Assembly (NCBI GenBank): GCA_017936785.1 | Contig: JAGBEV010000014.1 | Span: 62,001 to 126,000 of the forward strand | DNA from: Lachnospiraceae bacterium | GTDB taxonomy: Bacteria; Bacillota; Clostridia; Lachnospirales; Lachnospiraceae | Direction: 5' to 3' | DNA length: 64,000 bases | Shown here: positions 36,973 to 46,101 of the stretch, in pieces | Position numbering within the stretch: the first letter of the stretch is position 1 | Layout of the letters: the number at the start of each line of letters is the position of its first letter | Position numbers and translations under genes: made by a program | Notes under the pieces: generated by a model | Seen by the model: only the letters and a program-made list of their open reading frames with translations | Told to the model about the DNA's origin: nothing | Databases searched by the model: none

Positions 36973-37746
36973 TTACCATACCTTCCATGGCGCCCTGCCA
37001 CTGCTCCACAATTCTTCCAAACGAATCTTTTCCCTTTTCGTATCCATACACTGCCAAAAGCCGTTGTACATATACGCTTTCAGTTCACCTTTATCTGCCA
37101 ATGTCTGAAGAGGTTCTTTTTCAAAAACAGTTTCATCCCCTTCTATGTAATCAAAAATTTCCGGTTCCATTACCATAAATCCTGCATTGGCACGGCTTCC
37201 ATCGCTGACATCTTTTTCCCTGAAGCATCTGATGGTATTATCCACATCAATATCCAGTATTCCAAATCTTTGTCCCAAAGTAACAGCCGTTACCGTTGCA
37301 ATTTTTCCATGTGACCTATGAAAATCCAACAGCTTATTGATATTGATATCAGACACTGCATCTCCGTAAGTCAGCATAAACGGCTCATTTCCAACATATT
37401 TCTGCACCCGCTTCACCCTGCCTCCGGTCATGGTCTTTAATCCTGTATCAACTAAAGTAACCTTCCATTGTTCCGATTCATTATTATGAACAGTCATTTC
37501 GTTCCCTTTTGTAAAATCAAAAGTAACATCACAATTATAGAGATAATAATCCGCAAACCACTCTTTGATCATATGCTGTTTATAACCGCAGCAAATAATA
37601 AACTCATTAAAGCCATAATGAGAATACTGCTTCATAATATGCCATAATATAGGCTTCTCTCCGATTTCTATCATAGGTTTCGGTTTTAAATGGCTCTCTT
37701 CACTGATACGTGTCCCAAAACCTCCTGCTAAAATAACAACTTTCAT
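36973..37746 (-). CDS. rfbF: Glucose-1-phosphate cytidylyltransferase
   Basis: 257 residues. The start MKVVILAGGFGTRISEES is the nucleotidyltransferase signature, and KPKPMIEIGEKPILWHIMK, MLTYGDAVSDININ and GFWQCMDTKREK are characteristic of RfbF. It makes CDP-glucose from CTP and glucose 1-phosphate, the first step of the CDP-dideoxyhexose route. The ATG at 37746 has GGAG eight bases upstream; the tool-like GTG three codons earlier has no site. It starts 17 bases after the aldolase-like gene, and ends just before the probable rfbH start. Confidence 0.96.
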   Translation of the reverse strand: MKVVILAGGFGTRISEESHLKPKPMIEIGEKPILWHIMKQYSHYGFNEFIICCGYKQHMIKEWFADYYLYNCDVTFDFTKGNEMTVHNNESEQWKVTLVDTGLKTMTGGRVKRVQKYVGNEPFMLTYGDAVSDININKLLDFHRSHGKIATVTAVTLGQRFGILDIDVDNTIRCFREKDVSDGSRANAGFMVMEPEIFDYIEGDETVFEKEPLQTLADKGELKAYMYNGFWQCMDTKREKIRLEELWSSGRAPWKVW

Positions 37747-37763
37747 TTTTCGCACTCCAAAAT

Positions 37764-39380
37764 TTATTTTTTGTTAAATATACTTTCCGTTATAAACCGG
37801 ATTTCCATTGTAGTACTTGTAGTCCTGCAAAAATCCTCAAACATGTCCGCTATTTCTTCATTCAGCTCGTCCCATTTCCCATCAGGATTTAAAGTGGGCA
37901 AAGAAGCATCCGCATAACTTTCATTATATTTGTGTTTAAAGCCGTCAAAACCTGCAATTGCTATATGAGAAACCTGCAGCCTGTCCATCAATCTAAGACA
38001 GTTGATAACAGCATTATCAAAATGCTCCCATCCAAATTTAACAACTCTGTTAAAGTTGATAATAATTTCATCCTGCTCCGGCTCCGTCTTTATGTTGGAA
38101 AGCAGAATCTTCTTCGTCCTGTTAAACTGCTGTGTATAGATTTCTCTGGCATACTGATATCTTGCTGAATTAATGACAAATAAATAATCATATTCATAAA
38201 CAGGATTCAGTGCATTTACTCCTATAACAAGAGGATCATTTTTCTCAATATAAGCTTTGATCTTATCCTTTTCTATGTCTATGGTTTTTCCCGGCGCCAG
38301 CAAAAGGACTTCCCTTTCTCCTATGACCTGCTTTAACTCTGCCAAAACATTTTCATCATTTACGATTCTGTTTTGATTTTCATTGTATTTTTTCTCTAAC
38401 AGATCATAATCATATTTTTTGCGTGCTGCCGGTGAAAGGGATTGAATAATATTCCTCATATCATGTGCGTTTGTCCTATGATTTTGAGTTAAATATGCAA
38501 TATTATTTACATGACAGCAATACATTCCCGCAATGAAATAAGATGTGGAATATCCCCACGAATAGTTTTCCTGAAAATACTCCATATACATATCGATTGC
38601 ATCCATGATCACATTCATGTCATAATTACAATAACACTTATTATTAAGATAATTGGCAATCAATTCCGTAGTGGTATTGCCGGCTCCTCTGCCCATACCA
38701 CACAAGCTGGCATCTATGATCATTCCCCTGCTGCTCTTTGTCAGCATTTCTACAAAATGAATGGATAAGGAAAAGGATAACTGCTGATTATTATGAGAAT
38801 GAAACCCCAGCTTAATATCCGGATTTAATTCCTTATCTAAAACGGTTACGATTCTATCCAGATCATCCTGATACATTGCACCAAAAGTATCTACAACCGA
38901 CAAACTTTCCGGATGTACTTCGTTGATCATATGTGCCAGTTCAACTAAATCTTCTTCACTATACGCCAGGGTATTTGCCGCCTGGTAATAAACCTTATAA
39001 CCTTTTTCTCTGATTTTAATGCCTATGGCAATGCCTTCCCGGAATTTCTCATAAGGGAACACAACTCTGATGGCATCAATAGACTTTCCATCCCTGGGCG
39101 GGAGATATTCCAGATCATACCGGTCCCAGTCAATCATCACCACATAGGTGGAACGATTGCTTTTATGATAAAGATACTGCTCCAGATCCTTTGGGACATG
39201 ATAAAAAGTGCTGCCTTCTTCATGATCATTGTTTTTCAGCCAGCCGCATTCTATAATATCCACATTTGCATCCTGCATTTTTTTGATGATGCCTTTAATT
39301 GCCGGCGTCCCAAACCGGGATTCCACAATATATGCCCCATCCCTTAAAGTACAATCCAGCAATTCAATCCTTTTATTCAT
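37764..39380 (-). CDS. DRE-TIM metallolyase/aldolase (HMGL-like) with C-terminal Rossmann-like domain
   Basis: 538 residues. Residues 1-280 are a DRE-TIM barrel: LLDCTLRDGAY at the start gives the catalytic Arg-Asp pair, LGFHSHNN the metal-binding His-x-His, and CGMGRGAGN the glycine loop. These resemble 4-hydroxy-2-oxovalerate aldolase. The C-terminal part (about 340-530) opens with EVLLLAPGKTI and has VIGVNALNP and YDYLFVINSARY, suggesting a Rossmann-like fold seen in some glycan-cluster proteins. The ATG at 39380 has AAGGGTGA; the GTG at 39407 would overlap the previous gene. It may supply or change a 2-keto acid for the ThDP enzyme; that is inference. Confidence 0.8.
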   Translation of the reverse strand: MNKRIELLDCTLRDGAYIVESRFGTPAIKGIIKKMQDANVDIIECGWLKNNDHEEGSTFYHVPKDLEQYLYHKSNRSTYVVMIDWDRYDLEYLPPRDGKSIDAIRVVFPYEKFREGIAIGIKIREKGYKVYYQAANTLAYSEEDLVELAHMINEVHPESLSVVDTFGAMYQDDLDRIVTVLDKELNPDIKLGFHSHNNQQLSFSLSIHFVEMLTKSSRGMIIDASLCGMGRGAGNTTTELIANYLNNKCYCNYDMNVIMDAIDMYMEYFQENYSWGYSTSYFIAGMYCCHVNNIAYLTQNHRTNAHDMRNIIQSLSPAARKKYDYDLLEKKYNENQNRIVNDENVLAELKQVIGEREVLLLAPGKTIDIEKDKIKAYIEKNDPLVIGVNALNPVYEYDYLFVINSARYQYAREIYTQQFNRTKKILLSNIKTEPEQDEIIINFNRVVKFGWEHFDNAVINCLRLMDRLQVSHIAIAGFDGFKHKYNESYADASLPTLNPDGKWDELNEEIADMFEDFCRTTSTTMEIRFITESIFNKK

Positions 39381-39403
39381 ATGCTCACCCTTTTTCTCTC
39401 TGA

Positions 39404-40513
39404 TCACTCAATCCACGCATACAAAACAGTGTCATCCATTTCCACAGAATGATGTCTGACCGCCATTTTATATTCAGGAACCATGGACTTCAATAACAAC
39501 GGAACGGAATACATATCAACTCCGTTATGATAAATGCAGACAGCTACTAAAGGGCGATATTTTTCAATAATATCCTTTGCACCTAACAACATATTATATT
39601 CATAGCTTTCTATATCCGCTTTTAAAAAGGTAACCGGTTCTTCAATGAATTCATCTAATGCCACAATCCTGCATTCCTCTTTACCCGGATCTGCAGTAGC
39701 TTTTTCATCCCATGATCTTTCTGTCATTTTGGACCCCAGACCATTATTTCCTGCATTTCTTTCCAACCTGCCTATAACACTTTTGGCACCTACTCCATAG
39801 GGATATAATTCAATGGCTCCATCTTTGATATTCCACTCTTTTTTCAATCTATCCACTCTGTGTTCCATTGCTGTAAAATTGCCCGGATCAGGTTCAAATG
39901 CAATAATCTTTTGAAATCCTCCATCTCTTTCCCACATATATTTCTCAATTGAATCACCTACAAATGCCCCACAGTCTACAAAAACTTCTTTTGGATTTTT
40001 CCCCATATGAGAAGGAACAGCAAAATACTGCTTTTCATTTACATATTCGATATCAGGATATACTCCTGCCATTCTGCATTTTATGACTTCTTTGTAAATT
40101 TTTTTAGACTCCAGATCCTCTAACAGATCATAACATGCCAATATATCTTCTTTATGAGTTTTGAATATTACTTCATCAATATGATACCAGTCTATGCCAC
40201 TATGATCTAACTGACTGCCCACTGCTATAACTACCCGCTTTTGCGGAGAACAAATTAATACACATACAGAATCCCTTTTTCCCAATTCCTTTGGACTGAT
40301 AATCTCTTTATCATCAAAAAATTTGCCCCATTTATCAGGATTATTGTCGCAATATCCCTTGATCATGAAGCCTTCATCAGTCAGACGTTTCAGACCTTCC
40401 CGATATAATTCCGCTGTATTCCCCGTTCCCCATATGTAAAGATTCTTTCCTTTAATATTGGGCATATCACTTAATAAACTTACCAGTTCTTCCCTGTTTC
40501 TATCTTCAGCCAT
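39404..40513 (-). CDS. FkbM-family methyltransferase with N-terminal Rossmann-like domain
   Basis: 369 residues from the Met at 40513 (GGAG six bases upstream); a longer version of 383 residues from 40555 has only a weak site. The N-terminal part (NLYIWGTGNTAELYREGL, CDNNPDKWG) is a nucleotide-binding-like fold often placed before glycan methyltransferases. The FkbM domain (about 190-350) has the SAM motif EVFVDCGAFVGDSIEKYMWE, IAFEPDPGNF and VTFLKADIESYEYNMLLGA. It probably O-methylates a sugar of the glycan, but the acceptor is unknown. First gene of the operon; its promoter lies 60-80 bases upstream. Confidence 0.85.
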   Translation of the reverse strand: MAEDRNREELVSLLSDMPNIKGKNLYIWGTGNTAELYREGLKRLTDEGFMIKGYCDNNPDKWGKFFDDKEIISPKELGKRDSVCVLICSPQKRVVIAVGSQLDHSGIDWYHIDEVIFKTHKEDILACYDLLEDLESKKIYKEVIKCRMAGVYPDIEYVNEKQYFAVPSHMGKNPKEVFVDCGAFVGDSIEKYMWERDGGFQKIIAFEPDPGNFTAMEHRVDRLKKEWNIKDGAIELYPYGVGAKSVIGRLERNAGNNGLGSKMTERSWDEKATADPGKEECRIVALDEFIEEPVTFLKADIESYEYNMLLGAKDIIEKYRPLVAVCIYHNGVDMYSVPLLLKSMVPEYKMAVRHHSVEMDDTVLYAWIE

Positions 40514-40590
40514 TTCAATCTCCAATTTACTAAAGCTTTCATAAAATATTTTCATTTCTCTTTAAAAAAATCATAATTTTTTACAAAATA

Positions 40591-40619
40591 ATTTTAGTAT
40601 AGCCCCCTTACTTTGTCAA
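40591..40619 (-). promoter_or_regulatory. SigA-type promoter of the glycan operon
   Basis: Minus-strand TTGACA (40614-40619) and TAAAAT (40591-40596) are separated by 17 bases. This nearly consensus pair lies 36-80 bases before the FkbM start and inside the tail of the decayed nuclease reading frame. No other promoter of this quality is seen in the gap. Confidence 0.7.
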
Positions 40620-40770
40620 TGTTGAACGACCTTGCCCAATAATCAATCTGGTACTTTTTATCTTCTTCAGTAGCCAGATCCACCTGTGTTAAGTCTACCA
40701 TAGACAGCACAAACTTGTCACTATAAACCGAATGATTTTTCACATTTAACAGTTTATATGTGGAATAGAA
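40594..40770 (-). pseudogene. Remnant of a PD-(D/E)XK nuclease/transposase (Rpn family)
   Basis: On the minus strand an open stretch without a proper start reads ...LLNVKNHSVYSDKFVLSMV, then DLTQVDLATEEDKKYQIDYW and ARSFNIDKVRGLY before a stop at 40594-40596. The NHSVYSDKF...D-L-TQ..LATEEDK..QIDYWARSF part is very like the middle of the PD-(D/E)XK family 'transposase'/recombination-promoting nucleases common in Lachnospiraceae. The catalytic N-terminal part and the C-terminus are missing. The rest of the gap upstream (to 40892) is open for more codons but not recognisable. Confidence 0.7.
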
Positions 40771-40892
40771 TTGTGTTTTAAATAAGATTTTTAGATATGA
40801 GTAATAATTAAAGTTAGTACAGCTCCTATATGATTTAATGAAAAATGAAATTACCGGCGAATTGCCGCAAGAATAAAAGACCGCTTTTCAAG

Positions 40893-40926
40893 CAAAAAAA
40901 TCATAGCATGAAATATATTTTCATGC
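40893..40926 (-). terminator. Intrinsic terminator downstream of hemW
   Basis: GCATGAAA and TTTCATGC arms (40906-40926) close a short AT loop, and the minus-strand transcript continues into a run of seven T (40894-40900). It lies about 70 bases after the hemW stop and ends the spoIIP-lepA-hemW unit. Confidence 0.75.
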
Positions 40927-40996
40927 AAGATATTTCTATTTTATATTCAAATAATTAAAAATAATTTATATTGCAGGTTCCATTTCCTGACTGCAG

Positions 40997-42253
40997 TCAT
41001 AAAATCAAAAACTTCTCAAACACATAATTGCTTAAATCCATTCCATAATCCGTCAGATAAACGCGATCTTTCTGCTGTTCTATTACCAATAAGCCCTGCT
41101 CTGCCAGTTTTTTCAAAACATCTCCATACACTTCAGGCATTTTTCGTCCAAAACAAGCCTCAAACCTTTCCAGAGACACGCCTTCGCTCATCCGAAGTCC
41201 CAGATACATATACTCTGCCATTTCATCCTGCAAAGTAAGTCTTTCATATTCCTCATAGATTGGGCAGCACTTTCCTGTTCCATCTGCCTCTTTCTCCTGT
41301 CCACATCTGACAAAGTCCCCATTGTTTTCAAAATCTGTCTGTCCCCAAATCTGCAAGTATTCCTTCAAATCGCTGATATTTTTCCATCTGGTATGATTCA
41401 TAAAAGAGGATGCCCCCAACCCCAGTCCCAGATATGGAATCCTCTTCCAATAACCACTGTTATGTTTTGATTCAAAACCGGGCTTTGCATAATTTGAAAT
41501 CTCATACCGTCCATAACCGGCTTCCCCAAGTTTTTCCTTGGTCAGATGATACATTTCCCGGTCTTCCTCTTCATCAGGAAGCAGATCCGGACGCTGTGAA
41601 TAAACCTCATAAAAAGGCGTTCCTTCCTCCAAAATCAAGCTGTAAGCGGAAATATGCTCCGGTTTCAGAGCAATGACCTTCTCCAGACTTTCCAAATAAC
41701 TTTTCACACTTTGTCCCGGCAGGGAAGAAATTAAATCTACATTTAAGTTTTTAAATCCAACTTCTACCGCATCAGAAAAAACACTTAGAAAATCCTCATA
41801 ATCATGAATTCTGCCCAATAATTTTAATTCCTCAGCATTTGCGGACTGCAATCCGATACTGAGCCTGTTTACTCCGTTTTCTCTTAAATTTTGCAGTCCA
41901 TTTTTGTCAATAGTTGCAGGATTTATTTCAACTGTGACCTCTGCATCCTCTATCACATCAAAACTGTTCCGGATACATTCCAATATACATACCAGCGCCT
42001 CTGCCCCCATTACAGAAGGTGTCCCGCCGCCAAAATATATAGTCTCAATCTGTTGGCTTCCGGAAAAAATTGTCTCTTTTTCATTTCCCGCTTCTCTTTG
42101 GCTGCTATGTTTAAAAACTTTACCATAATATTCAATTTCGTGACATAGCGCTTCTACATACCGATTTCTGGTTTCCTCATCAGCCGGCATAGATAAAAAA
42201 TCACAATATCTGCACTTTCTCACACAAAAGGGAATATGAACATACAATTCCAT
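40997..42253 (-). CDS. hemW: Radical SAM heme chaperone HemW
   Basis: 418 residues. The N-terminus MELYVHIPFCVRKCRYC carries the CX3CX2C cluster motif (C10, C14, C17) of the HemW/HemN family, followed by IETIYFGGGTPSVM and the SIGLQSANAEELKLLGR segment. The C-terminal HemN domain (about 330-418) is present. HemW lacks the extra residues of true HemN coproporphyrinogen dehydrogenase and is thought to insert heme into proteins. Residues 50-68 form a charged insert that varies between species. ATG at 42253 with AGGAGG upstream. It follows lepA, an arrangement conserved in Firmicutes. Confidence 0.93.
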   Translation of the reverse strand: MELYVHIPFCVRKCRYCDFLSMPADEETRNRYVEALCHEIEYYGKVFKHSSQREAGNEKETIFSGSQQIETIYFGGGTPSVMGAEALVCILECIRNSFDVIEDAEVTVEINPATIDKNGLQNLRENGVNRLSIGLQSANAEELKLLGRIHDYEDFLSVFSDAVEVGFKNLNVDLISSLPGQSVKSYLESLEKVIALKPEHISAYSLILEEGTPFYEVYSQRPDLLPDEEEDREMYHLTKEKLGEAGYGRYEISNYAKPGFESKHNSGYWKRIPYLGLGLGASSFMNHTRWKNISDLKEYLQIWGQTDFENNGDFVRCGQEKEADGTGKCCPIYEEYERLTLQDEMAEYMYLGLRMSEGVSLERFEACFGRKMPEVYGDVLKKLAEQGLLVIEQQKDRVYLTDYGMDLSNYVFEKFLIL

Positions 42254-42320
42254 CCCGGATTATCCTCCTGCCGCTTCTATCCTGCGCCCGCTCTGCCACT
42301 TGATCTGTTTTACCCTTACA

Positions 42321-44138
42321 CTATTTTTTGTCGTCCAGCTTCAGAACGCTCATAAATGCAGATTGAGGAATCTCTACGTTTCCGATCTGCCTCATTCGCT
42401 TTTTGCCCTCTTTCTGTTTCTCCAACAGTTTTTTCTTACGGGTAATATCGCCGCCATAGCATTTTGCCAAAACGTCCTTGCGCATAGCCTTTACAGTTTC
42501 TCTGGCAATGACCTTGCCTCCTACAGCAGCCTGTATGGGAATTTCAAATAGATGACGGGGAATCTCATCTTTTAATTTCTCGCACATTTTCCTTCCCCTG
42601 TCATAAGCACTGTCTTTATGAACAATAAAGGACAGCGCATCCACTTCTTCCTTATTGATCAGAATATCCAGTTTAACCAGTTCAGACTGTTCATAGCCCT
42701 TCAACTCATAGTCAAAGGAAGCATAACCTCTGGAACGGGATTTTAAAGCATCAAAGAAGTCATAAATAATTTCATTTAAAGGAAGTTCATATTTCAGCAA
42801 AGCTCTTTTTTCTTCCATATATTCCATACCAAGGTAAACGCCCCGCCGTTCCTGGCACAGTTCCATAATGGAGCCGATAAATTCCGTCGTTACCATGATC
42901 TCCGCCGTAACAATAGGCTCCTCCATATATTCAATTTCTGCCGGATCGGGCAGATTGCTTGGATTAGTCAGTTCAATAACCTCTCCGTTGGTCTTATGCA
43001 CCTTATAAATAACTCCCGGCGCTGTGGTGACCAGATCCAGATTATATTCTCTTTCCAGCCTTTCTTGAATGATTTCCAAATGCAATAGTCCGAGAAAACC
43101 ACAGCGGAATCCGAATCCCAAAGCAATGGAAGTTTCCGGCTCATAATTTAACGAAGCATCATTTAACTGCAGTTTTTCCAGTGCATCCCGCAGATCCGGG
43201 TATTTAGCTCCGTCTGCCGGGTACATGCCGCAGTAAACCATGGAATTGACCTTTTTGTAACCCGGAAGAGGTTCTGCACAGGGGTTGTCCGCATCCGTAA
43301 CCGTATCGCCTACTGCCGTATCCTTTACATTTTTAATGGAAGCCGTAATATATCCTACCATGCCTGCCGCCAGTTCTTCACAGGGTATAAACTGCCCCGG
43401 TCCGAAATATCCCACTTCCACGACCTCTGCAGTAGCTTTCGTAGCCATCATTTTAATTTTCGTGCCCTTCCTCACTCTTCCTTCCATCAGCCGGCAGAAA
43501 ATGATCACCCCTTTATAAGAATCATAAAGGGAATCAAAGATCAGAGCTGATAAAGGTGCATCGGGATTTCCTGAAGGGGCAGGAATTTTAGCCACGATCT
43601 GCTCTAACACATCTTCTATGCCGATTCCGTTTTTGGCAGAGATCAAAGGTGCATCCTGAGCTTCTATTCCAATGACATCTTCTATTTCATCTTTTACTCT
43701 TTCCGGCTCCGCACTGGGCAGATCGATTTTGTTGATAACCGGAAATACATCCAGATCATGATCCAATGCCAGATACACATTGGCAAGGGTCTGTGCCTCG
43801 ATTCCCTGTGCCGCATCCACCACCAGAATTGCGCCGTCACATGCCGCTAAAGCTCTGCTTACCTCATAATTAAAATCTACATGACCGGGGGTGTCGATCA
43901 AATTGAATATATACTCTTCCCCGTCCCTGGCATTATAGATAATGCGCACAGTCTGCGCCTTAATGGTAATGCCTCTTTCTCTCTCCAGATCCATATTATC
44001 GAGAACCTGCGCCTGCATTTCACGACTGGTAAGCAGACCTGTTTTTTCTATAATTCTATCCGCAAGAGTGGATTTACCGTGGTCAATATGCGCCACAATA
44101 CAGAAGTTGCGGATTTTACTTTGATCATATTGCTGCAT
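42321..44138 (-). CDS. lepA: Elongation factor 4 (LepA), back-translocating GTPase
   Basis: 605 residues, the usual length of about 600. G1 ([14 protein letters not shown]), G2 ([10 protein letters not shown]), G3 (DTPGHVDF) and G4 (NKIDLPSA) are all present, followed by EF-G-like domains II, III and V and the LepA C-terminal domain ([20 protein letters not shown] and [20 protein letters not shown]). LepA binds stalled or mistranslocated ribosomes. The ATG at 44138 has GGAGG seven bases upstream. It lies between spoIIP and hemW. Confidence 0.98.
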   Translation of the reverse strand: MQQYDQSKIRNFCIVAHIDHGKSTLADRIIEKTGLLTSREMQAQVLDNMDLERERGITIKAQTVRIIYNARDGEEYIFNLIDTPGHVDFNYEVSRALAACDGAILVVDAAQGIEAQTLANVYLALDHDLDVFPVINKIDLPSAEPERVKDEIEDVIGIEAQDAPLISAKNGIGIEDVLEQIVAKIPAPSGNPDAPLSALIFDSLYDSYKGVIIFCRLMEGRVRKGTKIKMMATKATAEVVEVGYFGPGQFIPCEELAAGMVGYITASIKNVKDTAVGDTVTDADNPCAEPLPGYKKVNSMVYCGMYPADGAKYPDLRDALEKLQLNDASLNYEPETSIALGFGFRCGFLGLLHLEIIQERLEREYNLDLVTTAPGVIYKVHKTNGEVIELTNPSNLPDPAEIEYMEEPIVTAEIMVTTEFIGSIMELCQERRGVYLGMEYMEEKRALLKYELPLNEIIYDFFDALKSRSRGYASFDYELKGYEQSELVKLDILINKEEVDALSFIVHKDSAYDRGRKMCEKLKDEIPRHLFEIPIQAAVGGKVIARETVKAMRKDVLAKCYGGDITRKKKLLEKQKEGKKRMRQIGNVEIPQSAFMSVLKLDDKK

Positions 44139-44218
44139 GGGGTTTCCTCCGTTTTATCTACTGTGTAAGAGTATAACAAAATTCTCAATTCATGGCAATG
44201 TGAAATGCCTTCCTCTTT

Positions 44219-45439
44219 CTACGGTTTCTCGCCTTTTAGGACCATTGCAAGGATATGCGCAATGGGCTCGACGGCATTCATGGCTTCTTCCACGGTATTG
44301 GTCTGGGCTCCCACCTCGATCAGCAGGCTTTTGGCACGGTAATGCATATTATACCGGAGACCTTTTAAGTAAATATTTCTTGCAAAATTGGGGTAATATT
44401 CCTCTGCGGCAAGCTTCATCTGGAAGGAAAATGCAAGATTTTCTTCAATATAGGGGTTTTCCAGATAATCAATATTCCCTTTACTGTTTAAATAACTCAA
44501 TCCGTTAAAAAACATAAACTGCGCCGTATTTCTGCCTCCCACATCTGTTACCAGCCTGGTAGTATCCGCCACACCATCTCTGTGCAAATCAATAACCACC
44601 TCTATGGAGGGATTTTCCTCAAGAATCTGTTCAATGGCAGGACCTGCGGCTGAATATGCATAATCCCTGCTCTCCACATCATATACTCCGGTGTGGTGGA
44701 TGACGTTAAAACCATATTCATCCTGCAGGATCTGCGCCAGTTTATCTCCTACCCCCACAATGCTGGTGGAAGCATCTCCCGGAATGCTGTCAGCAAATCC
44801 TTCCTGGGAATGAGTGTGATAGATTAAAATCTGCGGCTGTGAGGCATCTGTGGAGATAGTTGCATCATACTCCAGCATTTTTCTTGCATTGAGCCGGTCC
44901 TCTCCGATATTTGTAGAGCTGTCCACTGTATAAAAATGCTTCTTTAAATAATCAAAATCCAGCAATGCCTCATAATCCAGAACCTGTGCCGGTTCAGCTG
45001 CTTTGATAAATTCTTTGGATTCTCCGCTCTGTACTCCGTTTTCCGCCAGTATTTCCTCCTGTTGTCCCTCCGTCAGAAATACTTCATTCATGCTCTCATC
45101 TTCTGCCATCCCTTCATTATGCTGCTCATCTGTCTCAATTTCCCCGGGATTTAATTCATATGCCATCAAAAGTTCTCTGGCTCCTGCCGAATTTTCCACA
45201 CAGATCTCCGGTTCCATGTATTTTTCCATATATCCGTAATACCCGCTGGAAAAACCGGCTGCCATTTTATATACGCTGCTATCATCGGTATCGTATTCAT
45301 CCAACATATAGGAAATGCCCGGATAGACCAGGCAGAATAATTGTTCCTTTAAGCCTAAAGACAGCAAAATCAACAGACAAACCATGGCAATTAAAAACAA
45401 CAGGTTTTCCTGTCTTCCTTTTACCCATTTTCTTCTCAT
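44219..45439 (-). CDS. spoIIP: Stage II sporulation protein P, peptidoglycan amidase/endopeptidase
   Basis: 406 residues. One membrane helix (about 14-31) is followed by a variable outer region (acidic, Gln/Glu-rich, about 80-140) and the SpoIIP domain: ILIYHTHSQEGFADSIPGD has the zinc-binding His and Glu, and VIDLHRDGVADT and LLIEVGAQTNTVEEAMN complete the site. SpoIIP acts with SpoIID and SpoIIM to thin septal peptidoglycan during engulfment. The Met at 45439 is chosen because the longer frame, opening with a TTG, would run through the rpsT terminator; its ribosome site (GGTGA) is weak. Confidence 0.93.
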   Translation of the reverse strand: MRRKWVKGRQENLLFLIAMVCLLILLSLGLKEQLFCLVYPGISYMLDEYDTDDSSVYKMAAGFSSGYYGYMEKYMEPEICVENSAGARELLMAYELNPGEIETDEQHNEGMAEDESMNEVFLTEGQQEEILAENGVQSGESKEFIKAAEPAQVLDYEALLDFDYLKKHFYTVDSSTNIGEDRLNARKMLEYDATISTDASQPQILIYHTHSQEGFADSIPGDASTSIVGVGDKLAQILQDEYGFNVIHHTGVYDVESRDYAYSAAGPAIEQILEENPSIEVVIDLHRDGVADTTRLVTDVGGRNTAQFMFFNGLSYLNSKGNIDYLENPYIEENLAFSFQMKLAAEEYYPNFARNIYLKGLRYNMHYRAKSLLIEVGAQTNTVEEAMNAVEPIAHILAMVLKGEKP

Positions 45440-45497
45440 GTTATCACCAATTAAATATATGAGTAAAAATGCCTGTCTATGCCTCATATGAAAGGAC

Positions 45498-45531
45498 AAA
45501 AAAACCAACCAGCGGGTAAACTGATTGGTTT
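45498..45531 (-). terminator. Intrinsic terminator of rpsT
   Basis: An 11-base stem (AAACCAATCAG on the minus strand, with one G-U pair) and a loop of 8 bases, followed by a run of seven T. It lies 83 bases after rpsT. Its position inside the long spoIIP frame argues that the frame's N-terminal part is not translated. Confidence 0.85.
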
Positions 45532-45547
45532 CTGAATTCTTTTCATC

Positions 45548-45571
45548 ATACCGGGATGACGGACCCGGTAT
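45548..45571 (-). repeat. Perfect inverted repeat between rpsT and its terminator
   Basis: ATACCGGG and CCCGGTAT form a GC-rich 8-base-pair stem with an 8-base loop, 43 bases after the rpsT stop. It has no T run, so it is not a terminator by itself. It could stabilise the 3' end of the rpsT message. Confidence 0.6.
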
Positions 45572-45613
45572 CATCAAATTTTACATTTATAATTCTTATC
45601 TCTATTCCAAAAA

Positions 45614-45877
45614 CTAGGCAATACCGTTAACAGCTTTTGTCAAACGGGAAACCTTTCTGGATGCATTGTTTTTGTGATAAACGCCCTTTGTAGCTGCTTT
45701 ATCAATTGCAACTGTAGCATCTCTTAATGCTGCTTTTGCTGCATCTGCATCTTTTGCATCAATTGCTGCGTAAACTTTTTTGATCGCAGTTTTAACGCCG
45801 GATTTGATTGCTTTGTTTCTCTCAGCCTTTGTTCTGTTTACTAAAATTCTTTTCTTAGCAGATTTGATGTTAGCCAT
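45614..45877 (-). CDS. rpsT: 30S ribosomal protein S20
   Basis: 87 residues, normal for S20. The start MANIKSAKKRILVNRTKAER and the end with KNNASRKVSRLTKAVN are the family signature; the protein is highly basic and helical. It binds 16S rRNA early in assembly. The ATG at 45877 has GGAGGTG upstream. It is a single-gene unit with its own promoter and terminator. Confidence 0.98.
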   Translation of the reverse strand: MANIKSAKKRILVNRTKAERNKAIKSGVKTAIKKVYAAIDAKDADAAKAALRDATVAIDKAATKGVYHKNNASRKVSRLTKAVNGIA

Positions 45878-45970
45878 AACTCACACCTCCTATTATCTAA
45901 TAGTCATATCTCTATGCCTGTGTCACGCTTCATCCAGACACGGGCAGACTAATGCGAACACACGCATATT

Positions 45971-45999
45971 ATAATAGCTGAAACCAATTTTAATGTCAA
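45971..45999 (-). promoter_or_regulatory. SigA promoter of rpsT
   Basis: Minus-strand TTGACA (45994-45999) and TATTAT (45971-45976) are 17 bases apart. The leader of about 85 bases holds a small hairpin (GTGTC...GACAC, about 45917-45939) that might serve autoregulation; that is speculative. Confidence 0.8.
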
Positions 46000-46101
46000 T
46001 ACATATTTCATATTTTTCTGGAAAAAATACCTGTAAAAAGTTGTGACCTGTTTCGTGGTCATCAGAAGTCCCGGCATATAATTTTTTCAGGAGGTCAACC
46101 T

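Noticed and set aside
45440-45577. N-terminal extension of spoIIP from a TTG codon
   Set aside because: The extension runs through the rpsT terminator and the inverted repeat and would have no ribosome site; the Met at 45439 gives a normal N-terminus with the membrane helix at the front.
46020-46101. SigF/SigG-type promoter before gpr
   Set aside because: CATATAAT near 46075 looks suggestive but no matching -35 at the proper distance was found.
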